A DNA stretch of 64,000 bases from Sipunculus nudus (Eukaryota; Annelida; Sipuncula; Golfingiida; Sipunculidae), in assembly GCA_026874595.1 (NCBI GenBank), contig CM049317.1, forward strand, positions 18,931,882 through 18,995,881, in the 5' to 3' direction. Shown here one piece after another: positions 1 through 12,796 of this stretch. A program made the translations under genes and the position numbers. Each line of letters begins with the position of its first letter. The first letter of the stretch is position 1. The notes beneath the pieces are model-generated. The model was not told the DNA's origin. It did no database searches and was given only the letters and a program-made list of their open reading frames with translations.

Positions 1-288
1 CATATATATATATAATATAATATATTTTAAATCCGTTGCCCGTCTAAATTGATTAAAAAAATCAAATGAACACAGGAGAATAAATTAAGAAGAACATTTT
101 AATAAAAAAAAATAACCTTTAGATTATTAAAATATATCATATTTTTTTAAAATCTTTTGTACGTTAAGGAAGTATAAATCATAAGTCCGGCATGTCGGCA
201 CATCTTTTTTTAACTCTGGGCGAAGCGCGTATATCAGACACTTTATGTTATCATACAGATAACTAAAACAGAAACATAGGAGACTTAC

Positions 289-352
289 TTCTGCCAAGCT
301 GTGAGAACTTGTGATGTACAACGACACGCTCCACATCGACGTTCTGTTCAGA
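289..352 (-). CDS. S1 protease exon 4
   Basis: 64-nt exon with acceptor TACCAG and donor GTAAGT, entered in phase 0. It encodes NVDVERVVVHHKF, which resembles the strand before the catalytic Asp loop. No further exon was found in bases 1-288. Confidence 0.72.
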
Positions 353-1071
353 CTGGTAAAACAAAAATTGAAAATATTTTAAAAATAGTTAAATATATAG
401 TACTTTATATATTTTTGTATTACATTGAATATATATATATATATAAATAAATATATAAATCATTATATATTGACATCAAATTTTAATTTAATTTAAAGGG
501 AAATTATGGAACTGTTGTATTATATTATAGTCCGCGGGACCTTTGTTAGTCCATTTCATATATTAATGGTCCTCGTTGGTTGACAAAAGTATGTGTGTGT
601 TGGGGGGGGGGGGGGGGGGGCAAAGCACACGGATACAGACGGAAGCCACCCCCTTCCATCCGAAATGAAGGTCCCCCCTCTCAAAATCTCCCCGAACGAT
701 TGACAAAGTAAAACCAGCCCTGAATATCTCATGCTTTTTATCACTCCTAATGCATTTATCATGGAATATAAATTCTGCTTTCACGAAACCAATTTTATTG
801 CTTATTTTTCAACATATTATCTTTTTTTCATAATTTAAATTTGATTTAAACATTCGTTAACATGCGTAAACTAATGTAAAGTGAGGGGATAAGTCCTGTT
901 CCCCTGAAACAAGACCCATGATTATAATCACCTCAATTACATAAATAAAAATATATTTACTTATTTTTGCAATTATTAAATGAGATTTAAACTCACCCCT
1001 GACGTTCCAAGTCCAAACCTGACACTCCAGTATGGTGCTGCCATTGAAGGTCCTCTACAGGCATAAGAATA

Positions 1072-1148
<77 letters not shown>

Positions 1149-2313
1149 TTTATCATTAGCAGATGTACCCTATTACACAAGCATGTAAGTTTTTTTTATA
1201 GTATGAAACCTATAAAACTTAATGATGTATGAAATTCATACGCATTTGGAATGCAATAATATTAAAATAAGTTATACAACGTAATATTGTCACATTTTAA
1301 ATATTTAAAACATTACATAATATAAAAAAATGATATGCCGATATAAAATAATATAATTCAATACAAAAATATTTAATATTAAAATAAAATATAATAAAAT
1401 AACTATAAGATAAAATATAATGAAATTGAACTTACCCACAAACATTGAAGCAATGAGCCGCTGTCAGCACCCATTGTCTGCTAATAAGGGTCCCAGCACA
1501 GACATACGAACTTTGGGTACAGCCGAACGTGTTGCCCGGGTAACGGCTCCGGAGTTGCACGAAGCCCGAGAACGCGGCGAGGTTCACGCGGCGGCCACCT
1601 GCCATCCGCTTCACTCGTGATTTCAGGGCGACGCCATTGGTTCCGGCTGCAACGACATGAGTGAAGCGTGAGTGAATCTTAGTATATATACTGGCAAAAT
1701 CTCCCTCAGCTCAACGCCAGAATTAGTTTGGCGCCTTTTACTATGTGGACAACGTGGTAACTTAATGTCGTCTGCTGTGAAATTCATCTGATTTTGCTGT
1801 TCGAGTCAGCCACTTTTTAGCTTGGAATTTGAACACCGGATGTTTTAATTTGTACTTTTAAATTTCTTGAATCATGCTCATTTACAAGCCAGATTGAGGC
1901 TAAAAATTAAAAACTTTTTTCGCTGAGTCCAAGATTTGGAGGAAGAAATACTATGCAAATGAGACAGAGATTTAAGGCATCTGTGTCTCGCACTGGAACA
2001 GACGATACTTGCAGCTGAAACTAATGCAATGTGTTTGCACTTGATGGCCTCTCAACCAGCCACTTCGGAACTCCCAGTTTTGCTTGGGAAAGAAAACATG
2101 GGGTATGAAAGGACCCCTTGAAGATCAACTAAATTGGACATCCTGGGAATAATGAGTTACGTTCCCGTCAAGCCGAGCGGATAAAAAAATACAAACCATT
2201 GCTTGTGCTAAACTGACAACTTATCGAAAGTACGGTTGTCATTCCAAAATAAACTTACCTAGATTCAAAATAAATGCCATCAATGGCAAAGTTAAAAACA
2301 TTGCTGAATTCAT
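289..2313 (-). CDS. Trypsin-like S1 serine protease gene, 5' part (four exons, truncated at window edge)
   Basis: Four exons on the minus strand join in phase: 2259-2313, 1436-1646, 997-1054 and 289-352, each with AG acceptor (except the first) and GTAAGT or GTGAGT donor. The first encodes a hydrophobic signal peptide (about residues 1-18). A dibasic site KR at 31-32 precedes MAGG, the place where trypsins are cut to give the new N-terminus (usually IVGG). The catalytic histidine lies in TAAHC (His83), with Cys68 and Cys84 as the expected His-loop disulfide. WSVRFG in exon 3 and VERVVVHHKF in exon 4 match the next conserved strands of the S1 fold. The aspartate and serine of the triad are not in the window, so activity cannot be judged. 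This is a secreted protease; digestive or defence use is open. Confidence 0.85.
602..620. repeat. Poly-G run
   Basis: Nineteen G in a row, in the intron between S1 protease exons 3 and 4. Poly-G/poly-C runs recur through this window, often within dispersed elements. Confidence 0.9.
997..1054 (-). CDS. S1 protease exon 3
   Basis: 58-nt exon with acceptor CTGTAG and donor GTGAGT. It completes the split glycine codon of exon 2 and encodes the WSVRFG strand typical of the S1 N-terminal barrel. Confidence 0.75.
1073..1145. repeat. (ATT)n microsatellite
   Basis: About 24 uninterrupted ATT units in the intron between S1 protease exons 2 and 3, starting just upstream of the exon 3 acceptor. Translated it gives a meaningless poly-Leu frame. 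Confidence 0.95.
1436..1646 (-). CDS. S1 protease exon 2: activation site and catalytic histidine
   Basis: 211-nt exon between a TTGCAG acceptor and a GTAAGT donor. It encodes the short pro-region, the KR/MAGG activation site and the TAAHC catalytic histidine motif. Confidence 0.87.
2259..2313 (-). CDS. S1 protease exon 1: start codon and signal peptide
   Basis: ATG at 2313 opens an 18-residue hydrophobic leader (MNSAMFLTLPLMAFILNL) and the exon ends one base into a codon before a GTAAGT donor. That base completes an alanine codon with exon 2, which supports this start. Confidence 0.8.
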
Positions 2314-2390
2314 CTTGCGCTTATTTTAATAGTCTTGTGTTCTGTTCGGCAGGCGTTTACTGAAAAGACGAGATAGGCTTGCGGGTTGGT

Positions 2391-2397
2391 TTTTATA
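2391..2397 (-). promoter_or_regulatory. TATA box of the S1 protease gene
   Basis: TATAAAA reads on the minus strand 78 bp upstream of the ATG at 2313. A transcription start about 30 bp downstream would leave a short 5' UTR. Position and consensus fit; the start itself is not shown. Confidence 0.6.
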
Positions 2398-3029
2398 TGG
2401 GAACTAAAACGGTTGTTAACAGATGCCTCTTCGTTCACATTCTCTCAAGGTCATATCCCTCCAATAATCTTACGCTAATGTGACCATAAGATCGCGTTAT
2501 TGGTCCAGGGGGGAGTCACCCTACCCTTATACATATACCCGCCAACGTGATTGGCTGATTTGTTTACACCGCTAAGGCCTGTGACGTGTTTTCCAGATAC
2601 TGACAACTAACCGTTATGTTTGTGACGCAGGGGTTTTGCGCCATTCCGTTAACCTCACATCCGCTTTCAGTGAATTTTGATTCAAGCATTAGCGATAATT
2701 TTCTGTCTCATTGAACATTTTTTCGTTTGTACAGCTTTGCACTCTTCATCTCTGTCCTTTAGACTCTTTTGTATGAAACGTGATTTTTTTAAATGCATTT
2801 TATCTGATTTTTAAGATGAAACCGTTTAAATTAGACCTTTATTAAACAAAATTACAGATATACTAGTGTCATGATAATAATTAAGCAAATTTACAATAAG
2901 CATATTAAAAGAAAAAAAAATTCTTGTGCAAATGTATTTAACAAATGTATGAAATCGAAAACAATAATAACAACAATGAATTATGATGATGGTGATAATA
3001 AAATAATATAATAATAAAATTATATAATA

Positions 3030-3074
<45 letters not shown>

Positions 3075-3149
3075 CATCATCATCATCATTATCACATAAA
3101 AATCGTAATCTTATTGATCAAATAATAAATAATTATTTAACTATAAATA

Positions 3150-3190
<41 letters not shown>
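3030..3190. repeat. (AAT)n and (TA)n microsatellites
   Basis: An AAT tract, a short CAT tract, then after about 60 bp an AT tract (3151-3189). Confidence 0.9.
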
Positions 3191-3192
<2 letters not shown>

Positions 3193-3696
3193 CATTTATA
3201 ATAAAAAAGTAATTATGTACATTTAAGGTTTATTTTGAATATTATTTTCTTATTTTATTAATATTCTGGCGTGTTATGTAAAGAAACAATATTTATAGAC
3301 AAGTAAATGATACAAATTAGTTACAAGAAAGTAATTTTAATCATTAAAGATATTCATTATTTAATTTTTATTATTTAATCAATTATTTACTTTATCATGA
3401 GAGGCATTTGGGTCAAATTAAAATAGAAAAGTTGAAATTAAATAAACCGCAAAAATTAGCTGCGGCGTATAATTTATAATCGAAACATAAACATTTGCAA
3501 TGTGGCAGATATTAATGAATCTATATTTAGTTCAACTGACAAGGTGGTCATAAAGCAAAAATAAAGGATTAAAAACCGACCTGAAATAAAAACATATTCG
3601 TTTGAGACTGTTCTAGAGAAGATAAATCCCCGCAAGTTTACCTCATATTCCAAGTTTTTATTTATATTTTTCTCAGCCGCATGAATGGAATATCCA

Positions 3697-3699
<3 letters not shown>

Positions 3700-3758
<59 letters not shown>
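3700..3758. repeat. (TA)n microsatellite
   Basis: About 29 TA dinucleotides. Confidence 0.95.
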
Positions 3759-3759
<1 letters not shown>

Positions 3760-4112
3760 CCTCGCAGGAAATCGTGTAAAATATTTGTTATTTACCTTGT
3801 CAAATACTCTTTATCACTAGAAGTACATTCATTGGTGATTGCAATTCAGTGGTGTCTCCCAACAAATCTAATAAATGTATGCATAAGAGGCCTGCATGTG
3901 TACATGCACGCAGACTGCTATAAACGTATACATGCACGCAGGCTGCTGTTAACGTATACATTCTATAACTTCGGGTAGTATACCTGCTCAAAAGGTCACT
4001 TGCATGCCAAATGATTAATCATTTTTCGTACTAAACAACTAGAAGAAACAACTACTAAATTATATGTTCAGTAAATCTTTTTTCATTTTATTCTATATGA
4101 TAAGATTTAATA

Positions 4113-4114
<2 letters not shown>

Positions 4115-4194
<80 letters not shown>
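4115..4194. repeat. Compound (AT)n(GT)n microsatellite
   Basis: AT dinucleotides change directly into GT dinucleotides, a common compound microsatellite form. Confidence 0.95.
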
Positions 4195-4196
<2 letters not shown>

Positions 4197-6911
4197 TTTC
4201 TGTATGTATACATATATGTATTGTATTGACGTATATGTGTTTATTCAATTTCAGCTCCTGTTATTCAATCATCTGCATAATATCCCTTTGACATTTTACG
4301 GCGTGATCCATTTTCAGGGCTTGCGACTGTGACACAAAACGGATAATACGCACATTAACCCAAATACATCCCTGTTGCTAGGGTGATGTCGAGTTTTTTC
4401 GCATAAGACGGTAATAAATTTCCATTCTTGTCCTCTGCTGCTGACGTCACAGGTCAGGCGTCGTATAACGCGGGCCTGGATACCGGATCCTCGGTGCTAC
4501 GTAGAACCCTCACGTGAGCATGTGTTGCTATGTGATGACGCGTGCCTCCTAGCTACCCTTTTCCTGTTTTTGGAAACAATAATATTAGAACCACTGTAGT
4601 CACAGATACGTGGCAACATTAATACCATATGGGAAGGGAAGGGGAGGATATAGTATAGGTTAACTATTTTCTTGAGAAAACATTAATATTATGCATTTTT
4701 TACTGAAATTATTATTGTGCTCTAATGAAACAAATTATTGTTATTGTATCTATTGTATTATGTAACAGTTTTATCCTAAAAACTAATTAAATAAAATGAT
4801 AGCAGTTGCTTCATGCTAAATAAGTTTTGACCAGTTGAATGAAAATAAGTTTCAGTCATGGTTTAGGTGACTGCATGGCTAAGTCGCCTTTGATATTCAT
4901 TTCACTTAACATTATTTTGACACAAGCTTACATAAATTAAAAAAAAAGGACTAAGAAACGATGTGAGTTTGCGTTACTGAAATTAGACGCACTTTTAGAC
5001 AAGTGGAGGTAGAATACTGATCCCTAGAGAAACTGGAACAACAATAGTTATATAATTATAGAATAACCTCTCCCTACTTCTAAATTCAACAATTACCTAA
5101 CCGACATTACTTTTTGCTGATATGCAAAGCCCAAAGAGCCAGTCCGCGTAATTTAATAGACGATGCGCGTAATTTAATTGTTTCGCTCCATGTACCCCTG
5201 GCTGACCAAATTTCAATTAAATGGTCCGACAGTATATCATTTGATATGAAAATTTTTTTATAAATAATCAAAAGATTGAATTGCTTTAAATATTGCAGCA
5301 TTTCCTTAATTTCTGAAAATAACATCGAATTCTGCCAGTACAGTTTTCACATTTTTGGCCCGCCTAAACATTGCATTCTTTGTAAAAAAAGGAAACTACA
5401 GGTTTTATGTGACTTGATTATAGGTTCATTAAGTTCTTTAATATAAGCTTATTCCACTGCATGCCGCTTTAAAATCTCTACAAGAAAGCTGCATTAAATT
5501 AAACAGGCAGAAAAAATATATAACAATGTTAATATACATTTTTAATCCATTTCATAATCTTCTGTTACTTATGTATATAGACCTGTATGTTTTTCCAGCT
5601 CTGTCAGAGTTATTTATTGCTTTTATTCATTTTTCAATGTAACTTTAAATACCACTTTTCTTATTTAAAATACAAGACACTAAAATTCTTGAAATATACC
5701 CAAACATACATTTTTGCATAGGGACATTCATAAACTTTATAAAAATATGGTTTTTTTTTCAGTAGTTAAAAGGTACACATTAATATAATTTATAAAATAG
5801 TTAAGCTTGTTTTCCGTTCGACATTATTAAGTACAGTTTGACCTGGTATAGCAGTGGCTTGGCCTGTGAAAAATTTAAGAATTTATTTAATTTCAAACTA
5901 AAAGATTCATTGGAATCAGAGCATCAGCGAATTTATTTATCACCCTGGATCCCAAGGTATTCAGGCGATTCAAAATCAAAAGACGTTGCATTGCATGATG
6001 GGTAATGCCACAGAGGTCACGGGCACCTGCCGTCAAGGTCAGCATAAAGGCTCCAATTTCCCAGCTGGACCCGTTTTCTTCTCCATTCAAGCAAATTACG
6101 ATAGGGCTTAACGTAAAAAAACGCTTATAGCCAGGGGCATGGGTCTTTTGTTGAGTCGAGGGAAGTTTACATGGTTTAACGGAAACTGCACTCAGTAAAC
6201 ATTGAATACTACACATTTGCAAGGTTCGTCACAATTGGTTTCCACCTGGCCAGTACGTGTTTGTCCGCCAGTTAGGGCAACTGTGTTTATACTTTGGAGT
6301 CGGATTACGTGCTGTTATTGAATTCCAAGTTTGCCCCGCATCTGGTCATTGCCCCCTCTATCTCTCTACCCGACCCTGTATAAAAATCGAGGAATTTTCT
6401 CTCGCTTGAATTTGAGTAAACATGCATATACTCTAATTCTTTGGTAGATCAGTTTTCTAAAAAAAAACGTAGATTTAATTCTTTATAGAATTACCTGTTT
6501 TCCCAATATTTTTGCTAACCCGTTCAGTTAAAACATGAAAAATAAAAAAAGGTTTCTGACAGTCGAATTTTAAATGTGAACGAGTCGATACACGCACAAT
6601 CAATGAGGTTACCAGTTATTTCTCTCTCTCCCCCCCCCCATCCCCCACCCCCTTTTTTAACAGTATTTGTTTGGGTAAAAAGCCAAGTTAATGATGCATA
6701 TAGAAATGTCTTTATCAGTATTTAACCCTTTACTGTTCAGATTTAATTTAGATTTCCGACACATTCTAACATATTTTCATATTACAGGCAATATCTTTTT
6801 CCAAGCTTTCGTTCCATCCCTATAAAACTGCATGTATTTAGTTGCCAAAGACACCGTTTGCTTTATGTGTATGGAAATCTTCAGAACTGAAAAATAAAGA
6901 TATATATAGTT

Positions 6912-6937
6912 ATAGATTCTCTGAAGTTATATAAATA

Positions 6938-7005
<68 letters not shown>

Positions 7006-7020
7006 CTTCAGAGAATCTAT
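6912..7020. repeat. Perfect inverted repeat flanking a (TA)n tract
   Basis: Arms of about 22 nt at 6912-6933 and 6999-7020 (core AGATTCTCTGAAGTTATA) are exact reverse complements around a long TA tract that can itself pair. The whole block could extrude as a cruciform. Confidence 0.85.
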
Positions 7021-7289
7021 CCAAAATAGGGGAATTTACGTACCTATCTCTATTGAATCTTAGTGGTTCTCTATACAATATCAGGTAAAGTCATCCCTTT
7101 CAGGAGCTTTTGATAATTGCTGAGTAAACCCAGTCAGGGTAAAGGTTTATAGATGCTATGGATACTTAAGATTAATCATATAAAGAATATTGTGCAAGTA
7201 AATGTTTTTTATTAAACCCAAGCAAACCAGCACTATTAGCTGCACTGAACCTGAAACGTTTGGATATCGGAATCCCGTGGTTTATGACC

Positions 7290-7414
7290 AGGGGTGTACA
7301 TATAAAAGCATGCAGGGCCGTCAATATAGGGGGTCGGTTTATATATATCCCCCTAACTTGGCAAGGGGGGGGGGAGGGGTTCAATTTAATCTTCCCTAAT
7401 TCCACTATCCAGAG

Positions 7415-7453
<39 letters not shown>

Positions 7454-7690
7454 ATTACAAATGAAATATATTAATAAATGGAACTAAGCCTTTTGAGTTT
7501 ACTGTCTAAACCTAGTTTAAAATACTAGTACTGTAAAATACTCATACTGTAAACATAATACCTTATTTTCTAAAACCTTAAAACTAATTAAAATATATTC
7601 AAAATGTGTCATACAGATGCTAATATATATATATATATGCGTGTGTGTGTCTGCGGGTCATCCCCCCAACCCTGGAAGATAAATTGACGC
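7290..7690 (-). repeat. Dispersed G/C-run element R2, copy 1
   Basis: About 400 bp sharing both ends with 46400-46850 in the opposite orientation: a GCAGGGCCGTCAATATAGGG-type end, a CTTGGCAAGGGGG segment, an AGAGAATAATAT stretch with TA tract, and a CCCTGGAAGAT end. It is noncoding and probably a non-autonomous element; its class is unknown. Confidence 0.6.
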
Positions 7691-8639
7691 CGCTGAAAGC
7701 ATCCGGGGAGTAAAGCCCCTATTTGCACTAATGTGACGCACTTGTGGAGGTGTTTACCAACACGGAGGGACTCGGACACTCCAAGGTTGATAACATCCGG
7801 CAGGGGGTAGGACTCCGATTTACCCACAACAAACAGTTTGTCCCGAGAGTCTGTCACCCCTAACTCGGGAGAATTAGGTTAAACATGAGACTGGCGGCTC
7901 GCGTGACATCTTACACTATGTTTTGAATTTAACGAAAACAGCCGGAAGTTCTCTATGCTTCTCGAAGCGAACCAACACCTATATTTTGACCTAAATGTCA
8001 ATTCCTGACCGTTTACAATTTAGCAATGCATTATTTAACATTAAATGGGGCTTCCTTGAATTGTGTTAACAATGTATTGTATCAAAGTATTACTAGAATC
8101 GTGACTTAAATCTGTTGTCTGGTCCGGATTCAGACTTAATCCGTGTACGAACGCCAGATGAAATGCCACACCTGGTTCAGATAGATTTATCAACATTTAT
8201 ATAAGGAGGGCGTTAAATCTTAAATAAAGACAGGGTATTAAAACAAACCCACATCGAAGGTGGCATTTCATTCCAGTATACAGAAACAAAGTGAAAAAAA
8301 AGTTTTGTAGAATAACCACGAAAGTGATTTTTATTTTCTCCAACTAATGTGAAGAGTAAAAAATATTTTCGGAAGGACAGGTTATTGTTCCTTTGTGGTG
8401 TTTCAGTTTTAGCCGAGTCCATACTACTCGAGTCCGAGTGCAAGTCAGAGTACAAGCTCCACGAGCAGCTAAGTCCGAGTCCTTCCGGTTCGTGTTCAAG
8501 CCTTCCTTCTGTGAGTCCGAGTTATCTAGAACGGGCCCCCCCCCACCATTTCTTTATAAAAGAAGTTTGAAACGGAAGTTTGACATTACCATAGGTAGTT
8601 TTATGTCAGTTTACACATAACCTTTGACTTGAAGATTTA

Positions 8640-9060
8640 ACTAAAATACGGGTAGTCGACAAGCGACTACGTGTATCCGCCTAGCGCCATATCGGCCCTC
8701 TGACATTGCGACCAGATAACTCACTCGGTCATAAACGGAACCCCATGAAATTTTCAGAGCACCTCTCGAACGGGCCAATGAAGAATCGGATAGATTTTGG
8801 TGTGGGTCCGGATAAGGATCCGGATCTAGGAAGGACTTCCATGAATATTCACAAATGTGCAGCCATGTATGCCCGATTGAACACGGGAATATGTGCCGAA
8901 TAAGTGAATGAACACTTGTTGGGGGAACATATGCACTAATGAACCTCGGATTTGGGCCGATGAGTGAATTAACACGCGGGTTGCGGAGTATCTCCATTAA
9001 GGATTGGCCACAGGCGGAGGCCTGCATTCGTGATAATGTGTATTCCTAGATTTTACTTGA
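8640..9060 (+). repeat. Dispersed repeat R1, copy 1
   Basis: Shares several blocks with 18235-18530 plus 20466-20580: CATGAAATTTTCAG, CCAATGAAGAATCGGATAGA, TGTGGGTCCGG, AGGAAGGACTTCCA and GCCGAATAAGTGAATG. Short related pieces lie at 21484-21530 (minus) and 37190-37285. No coding capacity is evident. Confidence 0.65.
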
Positions 9061-9956
9061 GTCCTGATAAGAAGACTTAAGACCTATCGTTACCTAATGG
9101 TTAATAAGGTGACCCATACATGCTTTTATTCCAAAATATAACTTACATCAGTTTCTTGTAATGAATCCAGGGTGCATTTTCTGCATGGGTTTGTTATATT
9201 TTACAATATTTATGCCAAAATATTTATGAATTCGATGTATCAGTGATTGTTTAAAAGGAATTAAAATTGTTTTAATAGAGCCTCAAATTCACACAGATTC
9301 AATGACTACAAGGAAATCACATATTCTTTGGAAAATGAGCTTTAATAAATATATATTGATCCATGAAACATCTATAAATATTCTTTTACCTAAATGATCG
9401 AACACACGGATCAAACATTCATTAATCATGTGATTTCTCTCACACACTCACGCAAACACAAATGTACACAGGCACGCACGCAAGCAAACAAAAAGTGCAA
9501 TACGGCCACTATACTTTCAGAGACGATGTTTTATTTGTCATATAACTAAAGCAGGTTATTACAGGGTTTGTGAAGCAATGGACACAGTTACTTTTCTCGT
9601 TGAAAAAATGTATTTGATTCTCGCCAGTGGAAGCCCAATGGAAAATTCAATTTAATCAGTGATCATATAGATATATAATGCGAAATAAATTAATTCAAAA
9701 TTTTATGTAGACCGAACATTAATATGATTGGAAAAGATTTTAAATAATTGAAAAAAAAATTAAAAATGCTATATCCACCACCAAAAAGTATAGATTGCTT
9801 GACCGGGCAAAAACTGAAATTAAACATGGATTAAAACTATTGAAGTGAAATAATATGAATGAATAAATACATAATACATAATGTGATGTTATCAAACCAA
9901 ATTAGGGATAATGCTCATGCAATTTAGAATAGTGACTCAACTTATATATTTAGATA

Positions 9957-10033
9957 TATATGTATATATATTATATATATATATTATATATATATTATAT
10001 ATATATATATTATATATATATTATATATATTAT
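9957..10033. repeat. TATATAT-rich tract
   Basis: Irregular TA/TAT tract 130 bp beyond the stop codon of EGF-TM gene 1, in or near its 3' UTR. Confidence 0.9.
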
Positions 10034-10163
10034 ATTGTAAATGTATAAAATTTGAGAAAAAAACTTAATATGAAATTGACGAAATAAAAAAGTGAGGATC
10101 AAATGCAAAAAAAAAAAAAGAAAGAAAAATCATATGTATTATGAAGAGTATATTTTTTTTTAT

Positions 10164-10510
10164 TTAGTCCGATTCCGTTAACAGAGGTGTATCTTCCGGA
10201 TTATCGAAGTCGTCTGCACTCTCAGAGAACGCGGGATTTGAGATCGAACCACGTGACATTCGGCTGGTTGTCCTGGCGGACATGCGAGACATGCCGGATG
10301 CTGTCTTGGCGAAACTTGTCGCTTGGTTAGACCTTTTCGAGGCTGCAGATCGGTGAGAGGAGGCCCTGGCAGAAGCTGCGGTTCCAGCACTAGTGGTTCT
10401 GGCAGCGCTCGGTCTCCGTTCTTCCGTCGCATCTTGGTGCAGCCTGGCGCTGTGGTGAGACATCCCACTAGAGGCCAGCAAGGCATTGGAGGATCGCTCG
10501 CACTGACGCT
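10164..10510 (-). CDS. EGF-TM gene 1 exon 5: Ser-rich tail and stop
   Basis: 347-nt terminal exon with CGCCAG acceptor and TAA stop at 10164-10166. The tail is rich in Ser, Ala and Arg and ends in acidic, proline-containing sequence with NPAF and EDTPLL. Confidence 0.8.
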
Positions 10511-11617
10511 CTGGCGAAAGAAAGGACCGTATGCAAATTAAAGTGAAATACTAGTATGTTTCTATTTCAGCATTTATCATTTACCATGGCTAACCTATTT
10601 TTAGCGAATCGAATGTTGACGTATTCCATTCAATGATGAAATGTATTCTTAGTATTGTTATAAGGTGACACATGTACTACCGTTTAGAATCCTACTTTAA
10701 TTAGAAGATTTGGGCGTGGACCAAAATAAGTGTTAGCCCTAAACTTTGCCAATAAACGTCCACTTGCCACTAACTCTCCGCAAATGAATTCCCGCCTTTT
10801 CTCGGAGCTGACGAGATTTGAATATATCCATACTTACCCTACCAAGAATCACAAAATTTCCTATCAACAAGTGTCTCAACCAGGACTGGATTTTTCCCAC
10901 TGGACGGGATCCCCTATTAAGAATCTAGGTGTGCCCTCCCCCACCTCTCTGACAATTAGTCACCTCCTCATGCTAGCAAGTTTCAGTTGATATATACTCC
11001 GAATAAATTAAAATCACACTTTAAGCTGACCTCAGAAATAGTAACTCAGTTTTAAATTATCAAATATTACAGTAAACGACATTTTTTTTTTATTTTGTCC
11101 CTTTAACCATTTTATAGTACTTCTAACAAATAATTTTAGTTCATGTTTGTAATTTCTTTTTGTTGAGCGTCTTAAAATTCCAAATAGAACATTAAATAGA
11201 AATTGCATATTGATAAAGTAAAATATCTGAAAGTTTTTTAAAGGAGTCTGTTCCAATATCTGTTTACTAAAGGTAATCTCCTGAATCTTTTTGTTTTGAA
11301 TAGGTCTGAAAACGACGATCCAAACGCACACAGGCTGCTCGTTTTGTTTACATCTAAATGATATAACATGTGAGGAGCCCGCCAGAATTACCCTAACATA
11401 TTCAGCTAGAACATCTGGCGGCAAGTAAGACCAACAAAAGCTTAGCAAAAGGGCGTTTTGTTCCTTGTGACCTTTCAACTTCCGCACATATGCAACCTTT
11501 GGTCCTCTGGTTTTACTGTTTGTCAATATTGGTGTATGTATCATGTTTACTAACAGCTTGTAGATAAGTAATCTCATAAATCCGTCACAGAGGCGTTATA
11601 AGTATTTTTCTTGACAG

Positions 11618-11669
<52 letters not shown>

Positions 11670-12723
11670 GGAGATTAAGCGAGAAATCACATATATTCTA
11701 CAGTAAAGGTAAGTATATTGCTGGCTTTAATAGCTAACATATTCGATATATACCATAATTTATGTATATTATATACTGTCCCACCGTAAGACTGACCTAA
11801 TTCAAGCTGCCGTTTCTCCTCTTCCTCCAATCGGATGAGCTCTTCTATTTCAGCCCGGGTCTGATCTTGCACCTTGCTTGGGCAGCAGATGGCGCCACAG
11901 GTCAATGCGTTAAGCCTGTTTCTCAGGACGGACTTTGCTAAACGTTTCCACGTCATCTGGGGAAGATCCGTGTTTCGCTTCAGGAATTCTGTATATTCCT
12001 TCTGTAAGCGTGCTCTGAGGAAACAATTCAACATAACTTAAGCATGATGAGCGTTATCAACACATTAGCATCCCAAAACTGTAGCCTTTGGCAATTTCCA
12101 GGCTTCGATATTGTCTGCTCCAGACAAGTGCAGAGATAGATTATCAAGAAACCAATTAACTAACCCTCGTCATGTCGGCTGCGTCAGCATGGGACAGGAG
12201 ATGACGGGTTATGTAACAAGCATGGATGGTCTCTCTTGTATGAACCATTTGCGTGCCTTGATTTTTGCATAACATATAACTCTACATTGTCCACAAGCAA
12301 ATATGCAGGGTACGGTAAATGCAGGATTAAAACTAGAAGAACTATGCTTGAGACCCAGGAAAGCCCTAATATGATAGCACCTGATCAGGAGAAATATAAT
12401 AACTTTTTCTATTTTTTTATATAAATATGGAAAAAACATAGTATAAATGTTAGCTTTGTTAATTTTTTCAAAGTGATCCTGCACCACGACATGTACACAC
12501 ATATAGATGTATATACATATAACTCTACATAACATATAACTCTACATAACATATAACTCAGAACCTACCTTTCATTCCGGACTTGGATGATGAAGATGAT
12601 GAAGATGCTGGCGGAGGTGATGAAGATGATCCCCAAGGCGGCGGCAACTATCAAGTAGAGCATCCGAGAGTCAAAGCCAGAGGGAGCCTCCGCATCTGTC
12701 TCTGAAATAAAAGATCAAACGAT

Positions 12724-12796
<73 letters not shown>

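Larger units (their letters stand above)
2400..10160. other. Intergenic region, no supported gene
   Basis: About 7.7 kb between the protease promoter and the 3' end of the first EGF-TM gene. It holds TA, TAA and TA/TG microsatellites, one copy of the G/C-run element (7290-7690), one copy of dispersed repeat R1 (8640-9060), and a perfect inverted repeat around a TA tract (6912-7020). The longest open frame (5893-6222, minus, 109 codons) has no recognisable domain and no clear splice signals. Confidence 0.6.

Noticed and set aside
127-280. Possible fifth exon of the S1 protease
   Set aside because: The frame has no DIAL-type or other S1 motif and no clear acceptor.
1032-1232. Open frame with a poly-Leu run
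   Set aside because: Translation of the ATT microsatellite; no splice or start context.
2826-3095. Open frame rich in Ile
   Set aside because: Translation of AAT and CAT microsatellites.
5893-6222. 109-codon minus-strand open frame
   Set aside because: No domain, no convincing splice sites and no paralogous exon; chance is likely.
8393-9027. Overlapping open frames of 70-130 codons
   Set aside because: They fall in repeat R1 and in GAGTCCGAGT-type low-complexity DNA.
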